A stretch of 37,760 nucleotides of DNA from Prevotella sp. Lineage in GTDB: Bacteria; Bacteroidota; Bacteroidia; Bacteroidales; Bacteroidaceae. Under the pieces are notes generated by a model. It worked only from the letters and a program-made list of their open reading frames with translations, had not been told where the DNA came from and searched no databases. The DNA is taken from contig JAFZBK010000039.1 in NCBI GenBank assembly GCA_017561825.1, positions 1-37,760 of the forward strand. Reading direction: 5' to 3'. Shown here one piece after another: positions 29,901-35,897 of this stretch (position 1 is the first letter of the stretch; each line of letters opens with the position of its first letter). Both the position numbers and the translations under genes were made by a program.

Positions 29901-30420
29901 CTGGCTGTCTGTCAGCACCATACACCAACGTAACCAAACTAGCCATATCCTTGGTACCAGGCAGAGATACCTCTACCAGCTTTTTTGCTTCATCAGGAAT
30001 CTCTATCCCAGAAAGGGCATCAAGAGTCAGTGTTATCGGGACGGGTTGGATGGTTTCACCATTCCATATAGCCGTAGTAGTGAACTTATACACAACGCCC
30101 TTATAGTAAGCCTTGAAGGTGATGGTTGCATCAGCATCATTCTTAGGATCACCCTTGACATTCAGTAAAAATACATCTTCGGGTAAGTTACCTTGCTGTT
30201 CTGGCGTGTAAAACCCCGTTGCTGCCGCACGACATTCACCCCCGATGAAAGCAGCCACTTCAAGTGCATCGTTAGGCGAAACCGTCTGTCCGTTTAGGGT
30301 GATTTGGAGATACACCGGACTCTCACCGCTATAGCGATTGTTGCTCACGGGATTCCATCTTTGTGCCCATGTCACCATTGTGGTGACCATCAGCATCATA
30401 GTAAACAGAAATCTTTTCAT
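26923..30420 (-). CDS. Ig-repeat surface protein with T9SS type A sorting domain
   Basis: A 1165-residue secreted protein, first of the surface operon. Signal peptide 1-20 (FLFTMMLMVTTMVTWAQ). An N-terminal module (~22-130) contains VAAFIGGECRA. After a cadherin/Ig-like segment (~140-262) come five Ig-like (BIG2-type) repeats of ~80-95 residues (~263-707), each opening with a motif such as LTVHVGDNIKDVL, ITVYVGDDVKEAL or LTVNVGDNVKDAI. A further Ig-like unit precedes a GWNWITVNA domain (~810-960) and a VGAFVGDECRGEGR module (~1030-1095). The last ~65 residues (SITITNAAGTVVRTTV...LEGLPRGIYVITVNDG...ISKKILK) are a classical type A T9SS sorting domain. So it is exported by the type IX system to the cell surface. 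Ligand unknown. Confidence 0.92.
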   Translation of the reverse strand: MKRFLFTMMLMVTTMVTWAQRWNPVSNNRYSGESPVYLQITLNGQTVSPNDALEVAAFIGGECRAAATGFYTPEQQGNLPEDVFLLNVKGDPKNDADATITFKAYYKGVVYKFTTTAIWNGETIQPVPITLTLDALSGIEIPDEAKKLVEVSLPGTKDMASLVTLVYGADRQPASEVKGSKVDTSETEIFLSWDGKSHTDNFTIDDDGLLKAVAATGGNDLQLGMKVMVRDWTVKNNDGSYQEKTYSDIQTYYFLIRITKTSVPVTSITCDVSKLTVHVGDNIKDVLTKHISVDPDDATDQTFTLRESKGLIDQNYKAIGTGETTVTIIANNPASDNVTSPQVTVTILDYIERITVKQKQVTVEVGQNAIDAIKKAISWTPSGDYVDTELVFTPEDVSLYNKKTGKAEKAGETTVKVTPKNPNPQNTSVPSATISLIVKQPVTAIEVGGKAITVYVGDDVKEALKNQVTYTPEEADDKDFTVEETDNVSKGTAIKPGECDVHVYAMNNDKVVSTKTVHVTVMARPDYINGPEELTVNVGDNVKDAIEAVITIGSTEWDNDATASKYIDKSFTLSTSSNTAYYDADYIATKVTTKPITVTITTNAMDVTGASLTKTINLTIKNGVTSLTAKTKTINAIVGDDVYSMIRELITVNPSNATNKNIILTPNKSSADAFSDGIATKAGTWKIVVKSEDNPNATVTITVNVEEPVSLTFDSVLETTVGKEVTLTLTQKTGGTIDPSKVAVSFKSNYNMNPVTATSDETGLVWTIKSSMTGTFTFSVSYDGVDQYSKDDKTKTGTLIVKQMIALEEGWNWITVNALPVDSKSIVLYSNGKWISEMQNGKNKVIEIRSQTALLYNDPTYGLFGDITELKPGDGMYKIKTEGNVVFDLGTSVNAISASDLPQTVKGYTWLGYPHQIDQPLTALATALASTAKEGDMIIGKDNFAEFNGSNWVADGEFIFKAGKGYMYYTQSEGGKTINWGTPDPSAAKAYEGTFFAKSNAPRMKIWEYDNSAYADNMPIIAVLSGIDDPENYSVGAFVGDECRGEGRIAGDKYMFINVGGIAGETVTFKLYNKIDGTYSDLDNTLTYGGKAGSLKNPVELIGQTTAIRTISIGDREASITITNAAGTVVRTTVGTSISLEGLPRGIYVITVNDGAHRISKKILK

Positions 30421-30480
30421 AAGTTATTGATTATTTATTATTTTATATTCTTAAAACACATAACTACAAATTTCAGCATA

Positions 30481-30546
30481 CAAAATTACATATTAATATG
30501 CAAACTTAATAGGACTATTGTCGCAAAAACTAGGACTTTTCGCGCA
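30481..30546 (-). promoter_or_regulatory. Putative control region of the surface operon
   Basis: Minus-strand -7 boxes TAAGTTTG (30508-30501) and TAATTTTG (30488-30481) lie 60-90 bp before the ATG. Neither has a good -33 TTTG at the normal distance. Instead two imperfect 15-bp direct repeats, GCGCGAAAAGTCCTA and GCGACAATAGTCCTA (12 of 15 matching), lie just upstream with a 21-bp period. This suggests an activator-dependent promoter. A small inverted repeat ACAACAA/TTGTTGT is at 30558-30578. Confidence 0.45.
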
Positions 30547-30647
30547 TTTTTTGGATTACAACAAGTCCAATTTGTTGTCCTCACTCATGGCATAATAACG
30601 ATTTGTGTCCAAAAACTGCGATTTCATCGTTCTTTTTGATCAATTTC

Positions 30648-30678
30648 TTGGTTACCTCGAATCTTTGCAGTAATTTTG
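30648..30678 (+). promoter_or_regulatory. Promoter of the M16 peptidase gene
   Basis: TTG at 30648-30650, 20 bp, TAATTTTG at 30671-30678. Predicted start of transcription near 30685, 25 nt before the ATG. Confidence 0.65.
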
Positions 30679-30709
30679 CAACGCCAATCATCAAGATTAA
30701 AAATAACGT

Positions 30710-32065
30710 ATGGAACAAGTCTCTTTGCCCACCAGTAATTACAACACCTGTCAGCTGTCCAACGGACTGCGTATCATCCATCTGCCCAGTGCTTCGCAGG
30801 TGGTGTATTGCGGTTACCAGATTGCTGCAGGCACCCGTCATGAAGAGCCGGGTGATGAAGGGTTGGCGCATTTCTGCGAGCATGTCACCTTCAAGGGAAC
30901 AGACAAGCGTTCCTCCCTGCGAATCCTGAACAGCATCGAGCAGGTGGGTGGTGAACTGAATGCGTTTACCAACAAGGAAGATACGGTGTTCTATGCCGCC
31001 GTGTTGAAAGACCACTTGGCAAGAGCTGTGGATGTGCTGACCGATATCGTGTTCCATAGCATCTATCCGCAGCAGGAAATCAATAAGGAGATTGAGGTGA
31101 TCTGCGATGAAATCGAGAGTTATAACGACTCGCCTGCCGAACTGATCTACGATGATTTCGAGAACATCCTCTTTGCAGGTCATCCCCTTGGTCATAACAT
31201 CCTTGGTAATGCCGAACGGCTCCGCCAATACACCACGGCTGATGCATTGCGTTTCACCCGTAAGCACTACCGTCCCGATAACAGCATCTTCTTCGCCTAT
31301 GGGGATATTGATTTTAAGAGGTTGGTAAGGATGCTTCGGAAAATGTGGAATGTGGAACAAACGGTCGGCGCCTACGGGGAAAGCCAATGTGGAATAGATT
31401 CGAGGAGGGAGGAGTGTGGAGTGAAGAGTGAGATTATTACTAAGATACTGGATTCATATACAAAACCACTTGTTCCAGAAAGCATTTCTCCCTCCACTCT
31501 CCTCCCTCCTCCCTCCTCGAAAACAATCATCCGTCACAAAGACACCCACCAGGCACATGTGATGCTCGGCACCCGGGCTTATGATATCCATGATAAACGA
31601 CGGATTGCGCTGTATCTGTTGAACAATATCCTTGGCGGTCCAGGCTTGAATGCCCGTCTGAACCTTGCCTTAAGGGAGCGGAACGGATTGGTATATACGG
31701 TGGATAGCAGTATGGTGAGCTATGGTGACACCGGATTATGGTGCACCTATTTCGGTTGTGACCCAGAAGATGTGAAGAGATGTCTGCGGTTAATCCGTCA
31801 TGAACTCGACAAGCTCATGAAGAAACCACTCTCGGCTACGCAGCTCCGCATGGCCAAACAACAGATCAAAGGACAGATCGGTGTGGCCTGCGACAACCGC
31901 GAGAGCTTCGCACTCGACTTCGGCAAGAGCTTCCTACATTACGGATGGGAGAAAGATATCAGACACTTGTTCGCTGATATCGATGCCGTTACCGCTGAGC
32001 AACTGCAAGAAGTGGCCCAGGATATCTTCGATTCTTCAAAAATCACCACCCTTATTTACAAATAA
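30710..32065 (+). CDS. M16-family (pitrilysin-like) zinc metallopeptidase
   Basis: A 451-residue protein without a signal peptide. The inverted zinc motif HxxEH is present as AHFCEH at ~53-58, and the third ligand Glu is probably in the EVICDEIESYND stretch (~130-135), at the usual ~75-residue spacing. The C-terminal M16 domain has the family R/Y motif region (NGLVYTVDSSMVSYGDTGLW). M16 peptidases of this size are processing or oligopeptide-degrading enzymes, usually dimers. Between the two domains (~230-270) is an unusual insert, SRREECGVKSEIITKIL and SPSTLLPPPSSKT, coded by an inverted low-complexity repeat (31400-31520). It replaces the normal linker and makes the protein longer than the ~410 residues usual in Bacteroidales (from memory). 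Its TAA abuts another repeat. Confidence 0.92.
   Translation: MEQVSLPTSNYNTCQLSNGLRIIHLPSASQVVYCGYQIAAGTRHEEPGDEGLAHFCEHVTFKGTDKRSSLRILNSIEQVGGELNAFTNKEDTVFYAAVLKDHLARAVDVLTDIVFHSIYPQQEINKEIEVICDEIESYNDSPAELIYDDFENILFAGHPLGHNILGNAERLRQYTTADALRFTRKHYRPDNSIFFAYGDIDFKRLVRMLRKMWNVEQTVGAYGESQCGIDSRREECGVKSEIITKILDSYTKPLVPESISPSTLLPPPSSKTIIRHKDTHQAHVMLGTRAYDIHDKRRIALYLLNNILGGPGLNARLNLALRERNGLVYTVDSSMVSYGDTGLWCTYFGCDPEDVKRCLRLIRHELDKLMKKPLSATQLRMAKQQIKGQIGVACDNRESFALDFGKSFLHYGWEKDIRHLFADIDAVTAEQLQEVAQDIFDSSKITTLIYK
31400..31520. repeat. GAGGAG-type inverted repeat inserted in the M16 gene
   Basis: TCGAGGAGGGAGGAG (31400-31414) and its exact reverse complement CTCCTCCCTCCTCGA (31506-31520) are the outer arms. 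The arms continue imperfectly (GTGGAGTGAAGAGTGAG against CTCCCTCCACTCTCC), around ~50 bp of unique DNA. The 121-bp unit looks like a small palindromic repetitive element fixed in frame in the linker of the peptidase. Confidence 0.75.
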
Positions 32066-32119
32066 CTTCTTGCCTCTTGCTTCTCACCTCTTGCCTCTCA
32101 CCTCTTGCTTCTTGCCTCT
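32066..32119. repeat. CTTGCCTCTT-type low-complexity repeat at a convergent junction
   Basis: Units of CTCTTGCTTCT, CACCTCTTGCCTCT and CACCTCTTGCTTCT begin at the base after the M16 stop codon and run into the convergent PD40 gene. On the minus strand the repeat encodes that protein's last residues (EARSKR) and its TGA stop. Confidence 0.8.
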
Positions 32120-33651
32120 AATTTCTGCACATATTTCACGGGATCACCACCATCACGCTTCAGCACATCGGCAAATGACTGTGGCTTAATGGTTACCGGA
32201 CCGCGCATAAACTCTGGGATGTTATAACTCTTCATGAGCTGACGATGATAATCAGGATCAGCGCAAGGCAGTTCAAACGGTCTTGTGCCTTTTCCGTTAC
32301 TATCAACGTGAGCGATGAACAGTCGTGTATAGGTGCCGTCATTCCTACGACTACTAAACAACACCCATTTGCCATTACTTGACCAGGAATGATAACTCTC
32401 AGTATCGTGTGAGTTGAATTCATTAGCTGAGCGAGCCTCACCTGTTGTCAGATCGAGAATCCAGAGGTCGGCATCATGATGCCAGATGTGGAACACGCCA
32501 TACTTCGCCATGGTAAACATCAGGTAACGGCCATCAGGCGAAATACGCGGCAGTGTGGCGCTCTTACCTAATGAATCTGCGTTAAACACCAATTCGCGGG
32601 GACCAAACTCCATTGTTGCAGGATTGAAACTCTTGCGGTAGAGATTGTATTTGATCGAGTAGGCGTGTTTGACAACCTCAAATTTCTTGCTCTCCGTCGT
32701 GTCAGGATACTCAAAATGCGCACTACAATAGTAGAGCATCTTTCCATCGGGTGCCCAGAAGGGATAACACTCGAATTCGTTGGGATCATTCTCGATGTTC
32801 GTCACCTCATTCTTCTCCACATCGTATGCTATCAGATCACTCTCTGTATCATACACTTCAATCTTGTTGAGATCGTTGATGTGGAATATTTGACGAGTCA
32901 TATTGGTGGAATAGACAATTAATGGCAGTTCAGGATGCCATGCTGGATAAACACCAGCAGAGAGAATGGAATCATTCTTCATGTTGATCTTACGGATCTT
33001 CCCATCGTAGGCAATGACGGTGCCGCCTTGGTTGTGACGGGCATGGAACTGCATCCTATTGGGATTATACTGCTGGTAGTTATGACAGTTGATACATTGT
33101 CCTTTATCATTTTCTGTACATAATATATTGTCGTAGATTACACTCTCGTCGTAATTCTCCAAGCAGCGCTGGTTGATGGTCAGCTCTTCATATAAGGTAT
33201 ATGATGGATGAATAAGACGGTAGCTGATATAGGGATCAATGGAATCAGGTGATACATGGATGTCGAATGGCTTGAAACGTGTCCACAGCCCATCCTTACA
33301 GGCGTATGTCTCCACCTGTATGGTCTTTCCCTTGGCTGCAGCTGTAAGGCGTTTCCATTCATCGATGTCAGGCTGGGCCTTGGCGCCTCGGCAGATGATT
33401 TCTTCGTCAGCATAGGAATAGCGTACGGCTATCTCGTCCGACGGGTCATCAATCTCGAAGGTCAGCGGTGCGATGTTAACGGGAATGGTAGTACCAATAT
33501 AGTCTGGGTATAGATGTGGGAACCCTTTAGCCTGTTTGAATTCTGTCGGCATCTGCTTGTTACAGGCGCTGAGCAACAGGACTGCTATGATAAGTGAAGC
33601 GTGAAAAACGAAAGATCGGCTACGCCGTAAGAGTGAAGAATGAAGATTCAT
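32098..33651 (-). CDS. PD40 beta-propeller lipoprotein with one CXXCH motif
   Basis: A 517-residue lipoprotein (lipobox LLSAC, Cys30). Residues ~180-205 contain QCINCHNYQQYNPNRMQFHA: a CXXCH heme-c attachment site (C185-H189), with a downstream Met and His that could serve as the sixth ligand. The C-terminal half has PD40/TolB-like blades: YPAWHPELPLIVYST, YPFWAPDGKMLYYCSA, LPRISPDGRYLMFTM and YHSWSSNGKWVLFSSRR. Similar proteins are common in Bacteroidales, paired with a DUF6057-like membrane protein as here. The function is unknown; periplasmic electron transfer or sensing is possible. The N-terminal 20 residues (MNLHSSLL...) and the C-terminal seven are coded by low-complexity repeats. It begins 33 bp after the membrane-protein gene and is probably cotranscribed with it. 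Confidence 0.88.
   Translation of the reverse strand: MNLHSSLLRRSRSFVFHASLIIAVLLLSACNKQMPTEFKQAKGFPHLYPDYIGTTIPVNIAPLTFEIDDPSDEIAVRYSYADEEIICRGAKAQPDIDEWKRLTAAAKGKTIQVETYACKDGLWTRFKPFDIHVSPDSIDPYISYRLIHPSYTLYEELTINQRCLENYDESVIYDNILCTENDKGQCINCHNYQQYNPNRMQFHARHNQGGTVIAYDGKIRKINMKNDSILSAGVYPAWHPELPLIVYSTNMTRQIFHINDLNKIEVYDTESDLIAYDVEKNEVTNIENDPNEFECYPFWAPDGKMLYYCSAHFEYPDTTESKKFEVVKHAYSIKYNLYRKSFNPATMEFGPRELVFNADSLGKSATLPRISPDGRYLMFTMAKYGVFHIWHHDADLWILDLTTGEARSANEFNSHDTESYHSWSSNGKWVLFSSRRNDGTYTRLFIAHVDSNGKGTRPFELPCADPDYHRQLMKSYNIPEFMRGPVTIKPQSFADVLKRDGGDPVKYVQKLEARSKR
33592..33651. repeat. AGTGAAGAATGA-type repeat giving the PD40 gene its start
   Basis: The plus strand reads AAGTGAAGCGTGAAAAACG and GAGTGAAGAATGAAGATTCAT. 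On the coding strand these are CTTCATTCTTCACTCTT words spanning the ATG and the N-region of the lipoprotein signal. No other in-frame ATG precedes the lipobox, so the repeat provides the start codon. Confidence 0.6.
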
Positions 33652-33665
33652 AATAATTTCTTGTT

Positions 33666-33690
33666 ATAAGCTGTAAACTATAAACTATTG
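33666..33690. repeat. AACTATA-type low-complexity repeat supplying a stop codon
   Basis: The plus strand reads GCTGTAAACTATAAACTATT; on the coding strand, AATAGTTTATAGTTTACAGC. The first TAG is the stop codon of the membrane-protein gene (33685-33687), and the repeat fills most of the gap to the PD40 gene. Confidence 0.65.
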
Positions 33691-35523
33691 CATGTCCTGC
33701 AAGAAATAATAGTAGAAATAGTAAGTATTCTTAAATAATGGAGCGAGGGCGGTACGTCCTACGATAGCTTTTTGCCCATCGTATTTTATGCCCTCTTTCA
33801 TAAAAGCTTCGTAACTGTCTTTCACACTCTGGTCGAAAGGCATTTTGTCAATATTAGGCAAATTCTCAATATGTCCGAAGAGAATGGCTGCCTCCTGGAA
33901 GATGCGCGGGATGGGACCTTGAGGGAACAACTTGGCATAACGGTTAAAGCGACCCCAGAATAGTCTTGGGTTCCTTTTCCAGAGCGCGGCCAGCACTGCT
34001 TGCTCCTGGAAATACGGATTTTTGGAGTCTTGACCCGCCAGTACTGTCATCACATACTTTTCGACATTACCTTCGTCAAGACCTAAAAGGTTTTTATAAT
34101 GTAACATATTGGCCACGGGACCCATCTCACGGTCTTGCGCAATTTGTCTCGGATTGTTAAGCAACGTCTGGATGCTGTCAGCCCACTCCCCGTGATACAT
34201 GGTATGACGGAGCTTATCCAGGATCTTTTGAGTTGCCTGCCTTTCGCCACTGAGCAAGGAGCAACGGGCTAAATACTTCAGCGTCTCCACACTCCATCCA
34301 TACTCTACGCCATCCTCCAAGCACCTACGATGGCAGTCATTCAGTAATCCATACTGATAGTAAACCGTTCTACTGAAAACCAAGTTCAGCATATCATAAG
34401 GAACCTTGGGATCACCTTTTTTCCTTCCCCAAGGGAAATTGTACATTTCATCACACTGACGACCTAACCGCGAGAGGGCGATGTTATGCATCATCACAAT
34501 GGAACGTGTGGGCTCTGTTTTCTGCTTTTCCCCTTCGTTTATTACGCCTTCCCAGTCGACTTTCTCAATACAGCGCTGCATGGCGAGTTCGTGGTGGAAA
34601 TCCTCATCCTTATACCAATAGTGATAAACAAAGGCAATGAGGACTATTGCCAATGCTCCTTGCAGTCCCCACATGATCAGGGATTGATTCTGTTGGATCT
34701 TGGGTTGTTTCTGGGATTCTTCTCCATTCCTCTTGGGGGTGGCTGCTACCATCACCAAGAAGAATAATGCTATAATATAATAAGGTATATAGAAGGAATG
34801 ATATTGCCTCAAAACGTTTACAATAGGCAGACCTATTGTCCAGAGGTCCTTGAAATACGTTTGGTAATAGATATAACGGTAACATATCATCGGTACAGCG
34901 ATAATACAAACCAGGGCTACAACAGAAAGAATGATGTTCTGCTGCTTTTTGTCAGAAAGGCGCCAGTTCCAGATAGCCATAAGCACGACAGCCGCCAAAG
35001 CGTAGATTCCAAAGAGCGGATAACCTATAGCAGTGACCAGAAGAATCCAAGCGGCACGGATCCACAATTTCTGAGGCAAGGAACGGAAAGCCCACAGCAT
35101 AGCAACTGCAATTGTAGTACCTATGGTGGGTATTAAGAAATATCCTCTCACCCTCATTAAGTAGTGCCAGTAACCAAAATACATATCGGCAACAAGAAGT
35201 GCTGCAACTGGTATGAGTGCCAGTATTGCCCATTTATCGGCAATACGGAAAGTACGTTTGATGAGCCACATCAACAGCAGCCACCATGCACAGAGTATAA
35301 TAACACCAATCCAAGGATGGTAGAAAAACTGTGTGAAATAGCAACTGAGGTATGAAAGAAAACCTCCAGGCACCAACATCTTTTCATGGAAGAAGAGAGA
35401 GGTGTTGAGAAACAAATCGTTTTGCTGAACTCTCCAAAGAAGATCATTCTCGAATCGTAGCAGCGCAAAGGCGATAAGCAGCAAAGCTATCAGCCATGGT
35501 AAGAAAGGTATGAATCTTTTCAT
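33685..35523 (-). CDS. Polytopic membrane protein with soluble helical C-terminal half (DUF6057-like)
   Basis: A 612-residue protein from the ATG at 35523 (MKRFIPFLPWLIALLLIAFA). The longer frame from 35577 is rejected because a perfect promoter lies between the two starts. Residues 1-~330 contain about nine transmembrane helices, including WIGVIILCAWWLLLMWLI, WAILALIPVAALLVA, IILSVVALVCIIAVPMI and YIIALFFLVMVAA. Residues ~335-612 are soluble and helical with TPR-like spacing (IEKVDWEGVINEGEKQ; LLSGERQATQKILDKL). This resembles, from memory, the DUF6057 family, which in Bacteroidales is next to PD40 lipoprotein genes as here. No catalytic motif seen; function unknown. Its stop is part of a low-complexity repeat. 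Confidence 0.87.
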   Translation of the reverse strand: MKRFIPFLPWLIALLLIAFALLRFENDLLWRVQQNDLFLNTSLFFHEKMLVPGGFLSYLSCYFTQFFYHPWIGVIILCAWWLLLMWLIKRTFRIADKWAILALIPVAALLVADMYFGYWHYLMRVRGYFLIPTIGTTIAVAMLWAFRSLPQKLWIRAAWILLVTAIGYPLFGIYALAAVVLMAIWNWRLSDKKQQNIILSVVALVCIIAVPMICYRYIYYQTYFKDLWTIGLPIVNVLRQYHSFYIPYYIIALFFLVMVAATPKRNGEESQKQPKIQQNQSLIMWGLQGALAIVLIAFVYHYWYKDEDFHHELAMQRCIEKVDWEGVINEGEKQKTEPTRSIVMMHNIALSRLGRQCDEMYNFPWGRKKGDPKVPYDMLNLVFSRTVYYQYGLLNDCHRRCLEDGVEYGWSVETLKYLARCSLLSGERQATQKILDKLRHTMYHGEWADSIQTLLNNPRQIAQDREMGPVANMLHYKNLLGLDEGNVEKYVMTVLAGQDSKNPYFQEQAVLAALWKRNPRLFWGRFNRYAKLFPQGPIPRIFQEAAILFGHIENLPNIDKMPFDQSVKDSYEAFMKEGIKYDGQKAIVGRTALAPLFKNTYYFYYYFLQDMQ

Positions 35524-35546
35524 CGAATGTTGATAGAAATTTCTGC

Positions 35547-35578
35547 CAAAGGTACAAATAAGTGAGCGAAAAACCAAA
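35547..35578 (-). promoter_or_regulatory. Promoter of the membrane-protein/PD40 operon
   Basis: Minus strand: TTTG (35578-35575), 20 bp, TACCTTTG (35554-35547). The same -33/-7 sequences and spacing as at the VirE-like gene. Predicted start of transcription ~35540, ~17 nt before the ATG at 35523. Confidence 0.75.
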
Positions 35579-35605
35579 GGAAAACAAAGAAAATCCTGAT
35601 AATTC

Positions 35606-35636
35606 TTGTATTATCGAGAAAAAACAGTTACCTTTG
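35606..35636 (+). promoter_or_regulatory. Promoter and long leader of the duplicated-domain protein gene
   Basis: TTG (35606-35608), 20 bp, TACCTTTG (35629-35636). Transcription from ~35643 would give a ~255-nt untranslated leader before the ATG at 35898. The leader has a small hairpin ACCAC/GTGGT (35650-35663), a possible 21-codon ORF (35691-35756), and is otherwise very A/T-rich. A weaker second start (TTAACTTTA near 35810) could give a shorter leader. The 320-bp gap holds no other gene. Confidence 0.55.
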
Positions 35637-35897
35637 CAAAAGTTTTTCGACCACCGCTGTGGTTGAATTGCTTAACGAAAACGAACAAAAATGAATCATC
35701 TGTTTATCATTTGTTTCATTAAACCGCATAAAATGTATCTAAAAGAGTGTATTTAACCCATTAAAACATTTTTTAACCAAAAAGAAAAGTCCATTTCAGA
35801 AAAAACCCTTAACTTTACATCGATTTTACAAAAAAAGGAGATATTACTTATCTTATAATAACATTTTTCAATTAACAAACCAATTAAGTTTTAGCTT

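Noticed and set aside
11013-30420. Polysaccharide utilisation locus, pilus or contractile injection system
   Set aside because: No SusC/SusD pair, glycoside hydrolase, fimbrillin fold signal, sheath, tube or AAA+ gene was recognised among the six genes.
30581-31387. 268-residue minus-strand open frame opposite the M16 peptidase
   Set aside because: It is a shadow of a conserved gene with zinc and catalytic motifs on the plus strand, and has no recognisable domain of its own.
35524-35577. N-terminal extension of the membrane-protein gene
   Set aside because: A consensus promoter (35547-35578) lies within it, and the ATG at 35523 gives a normal first transmembrane helix.
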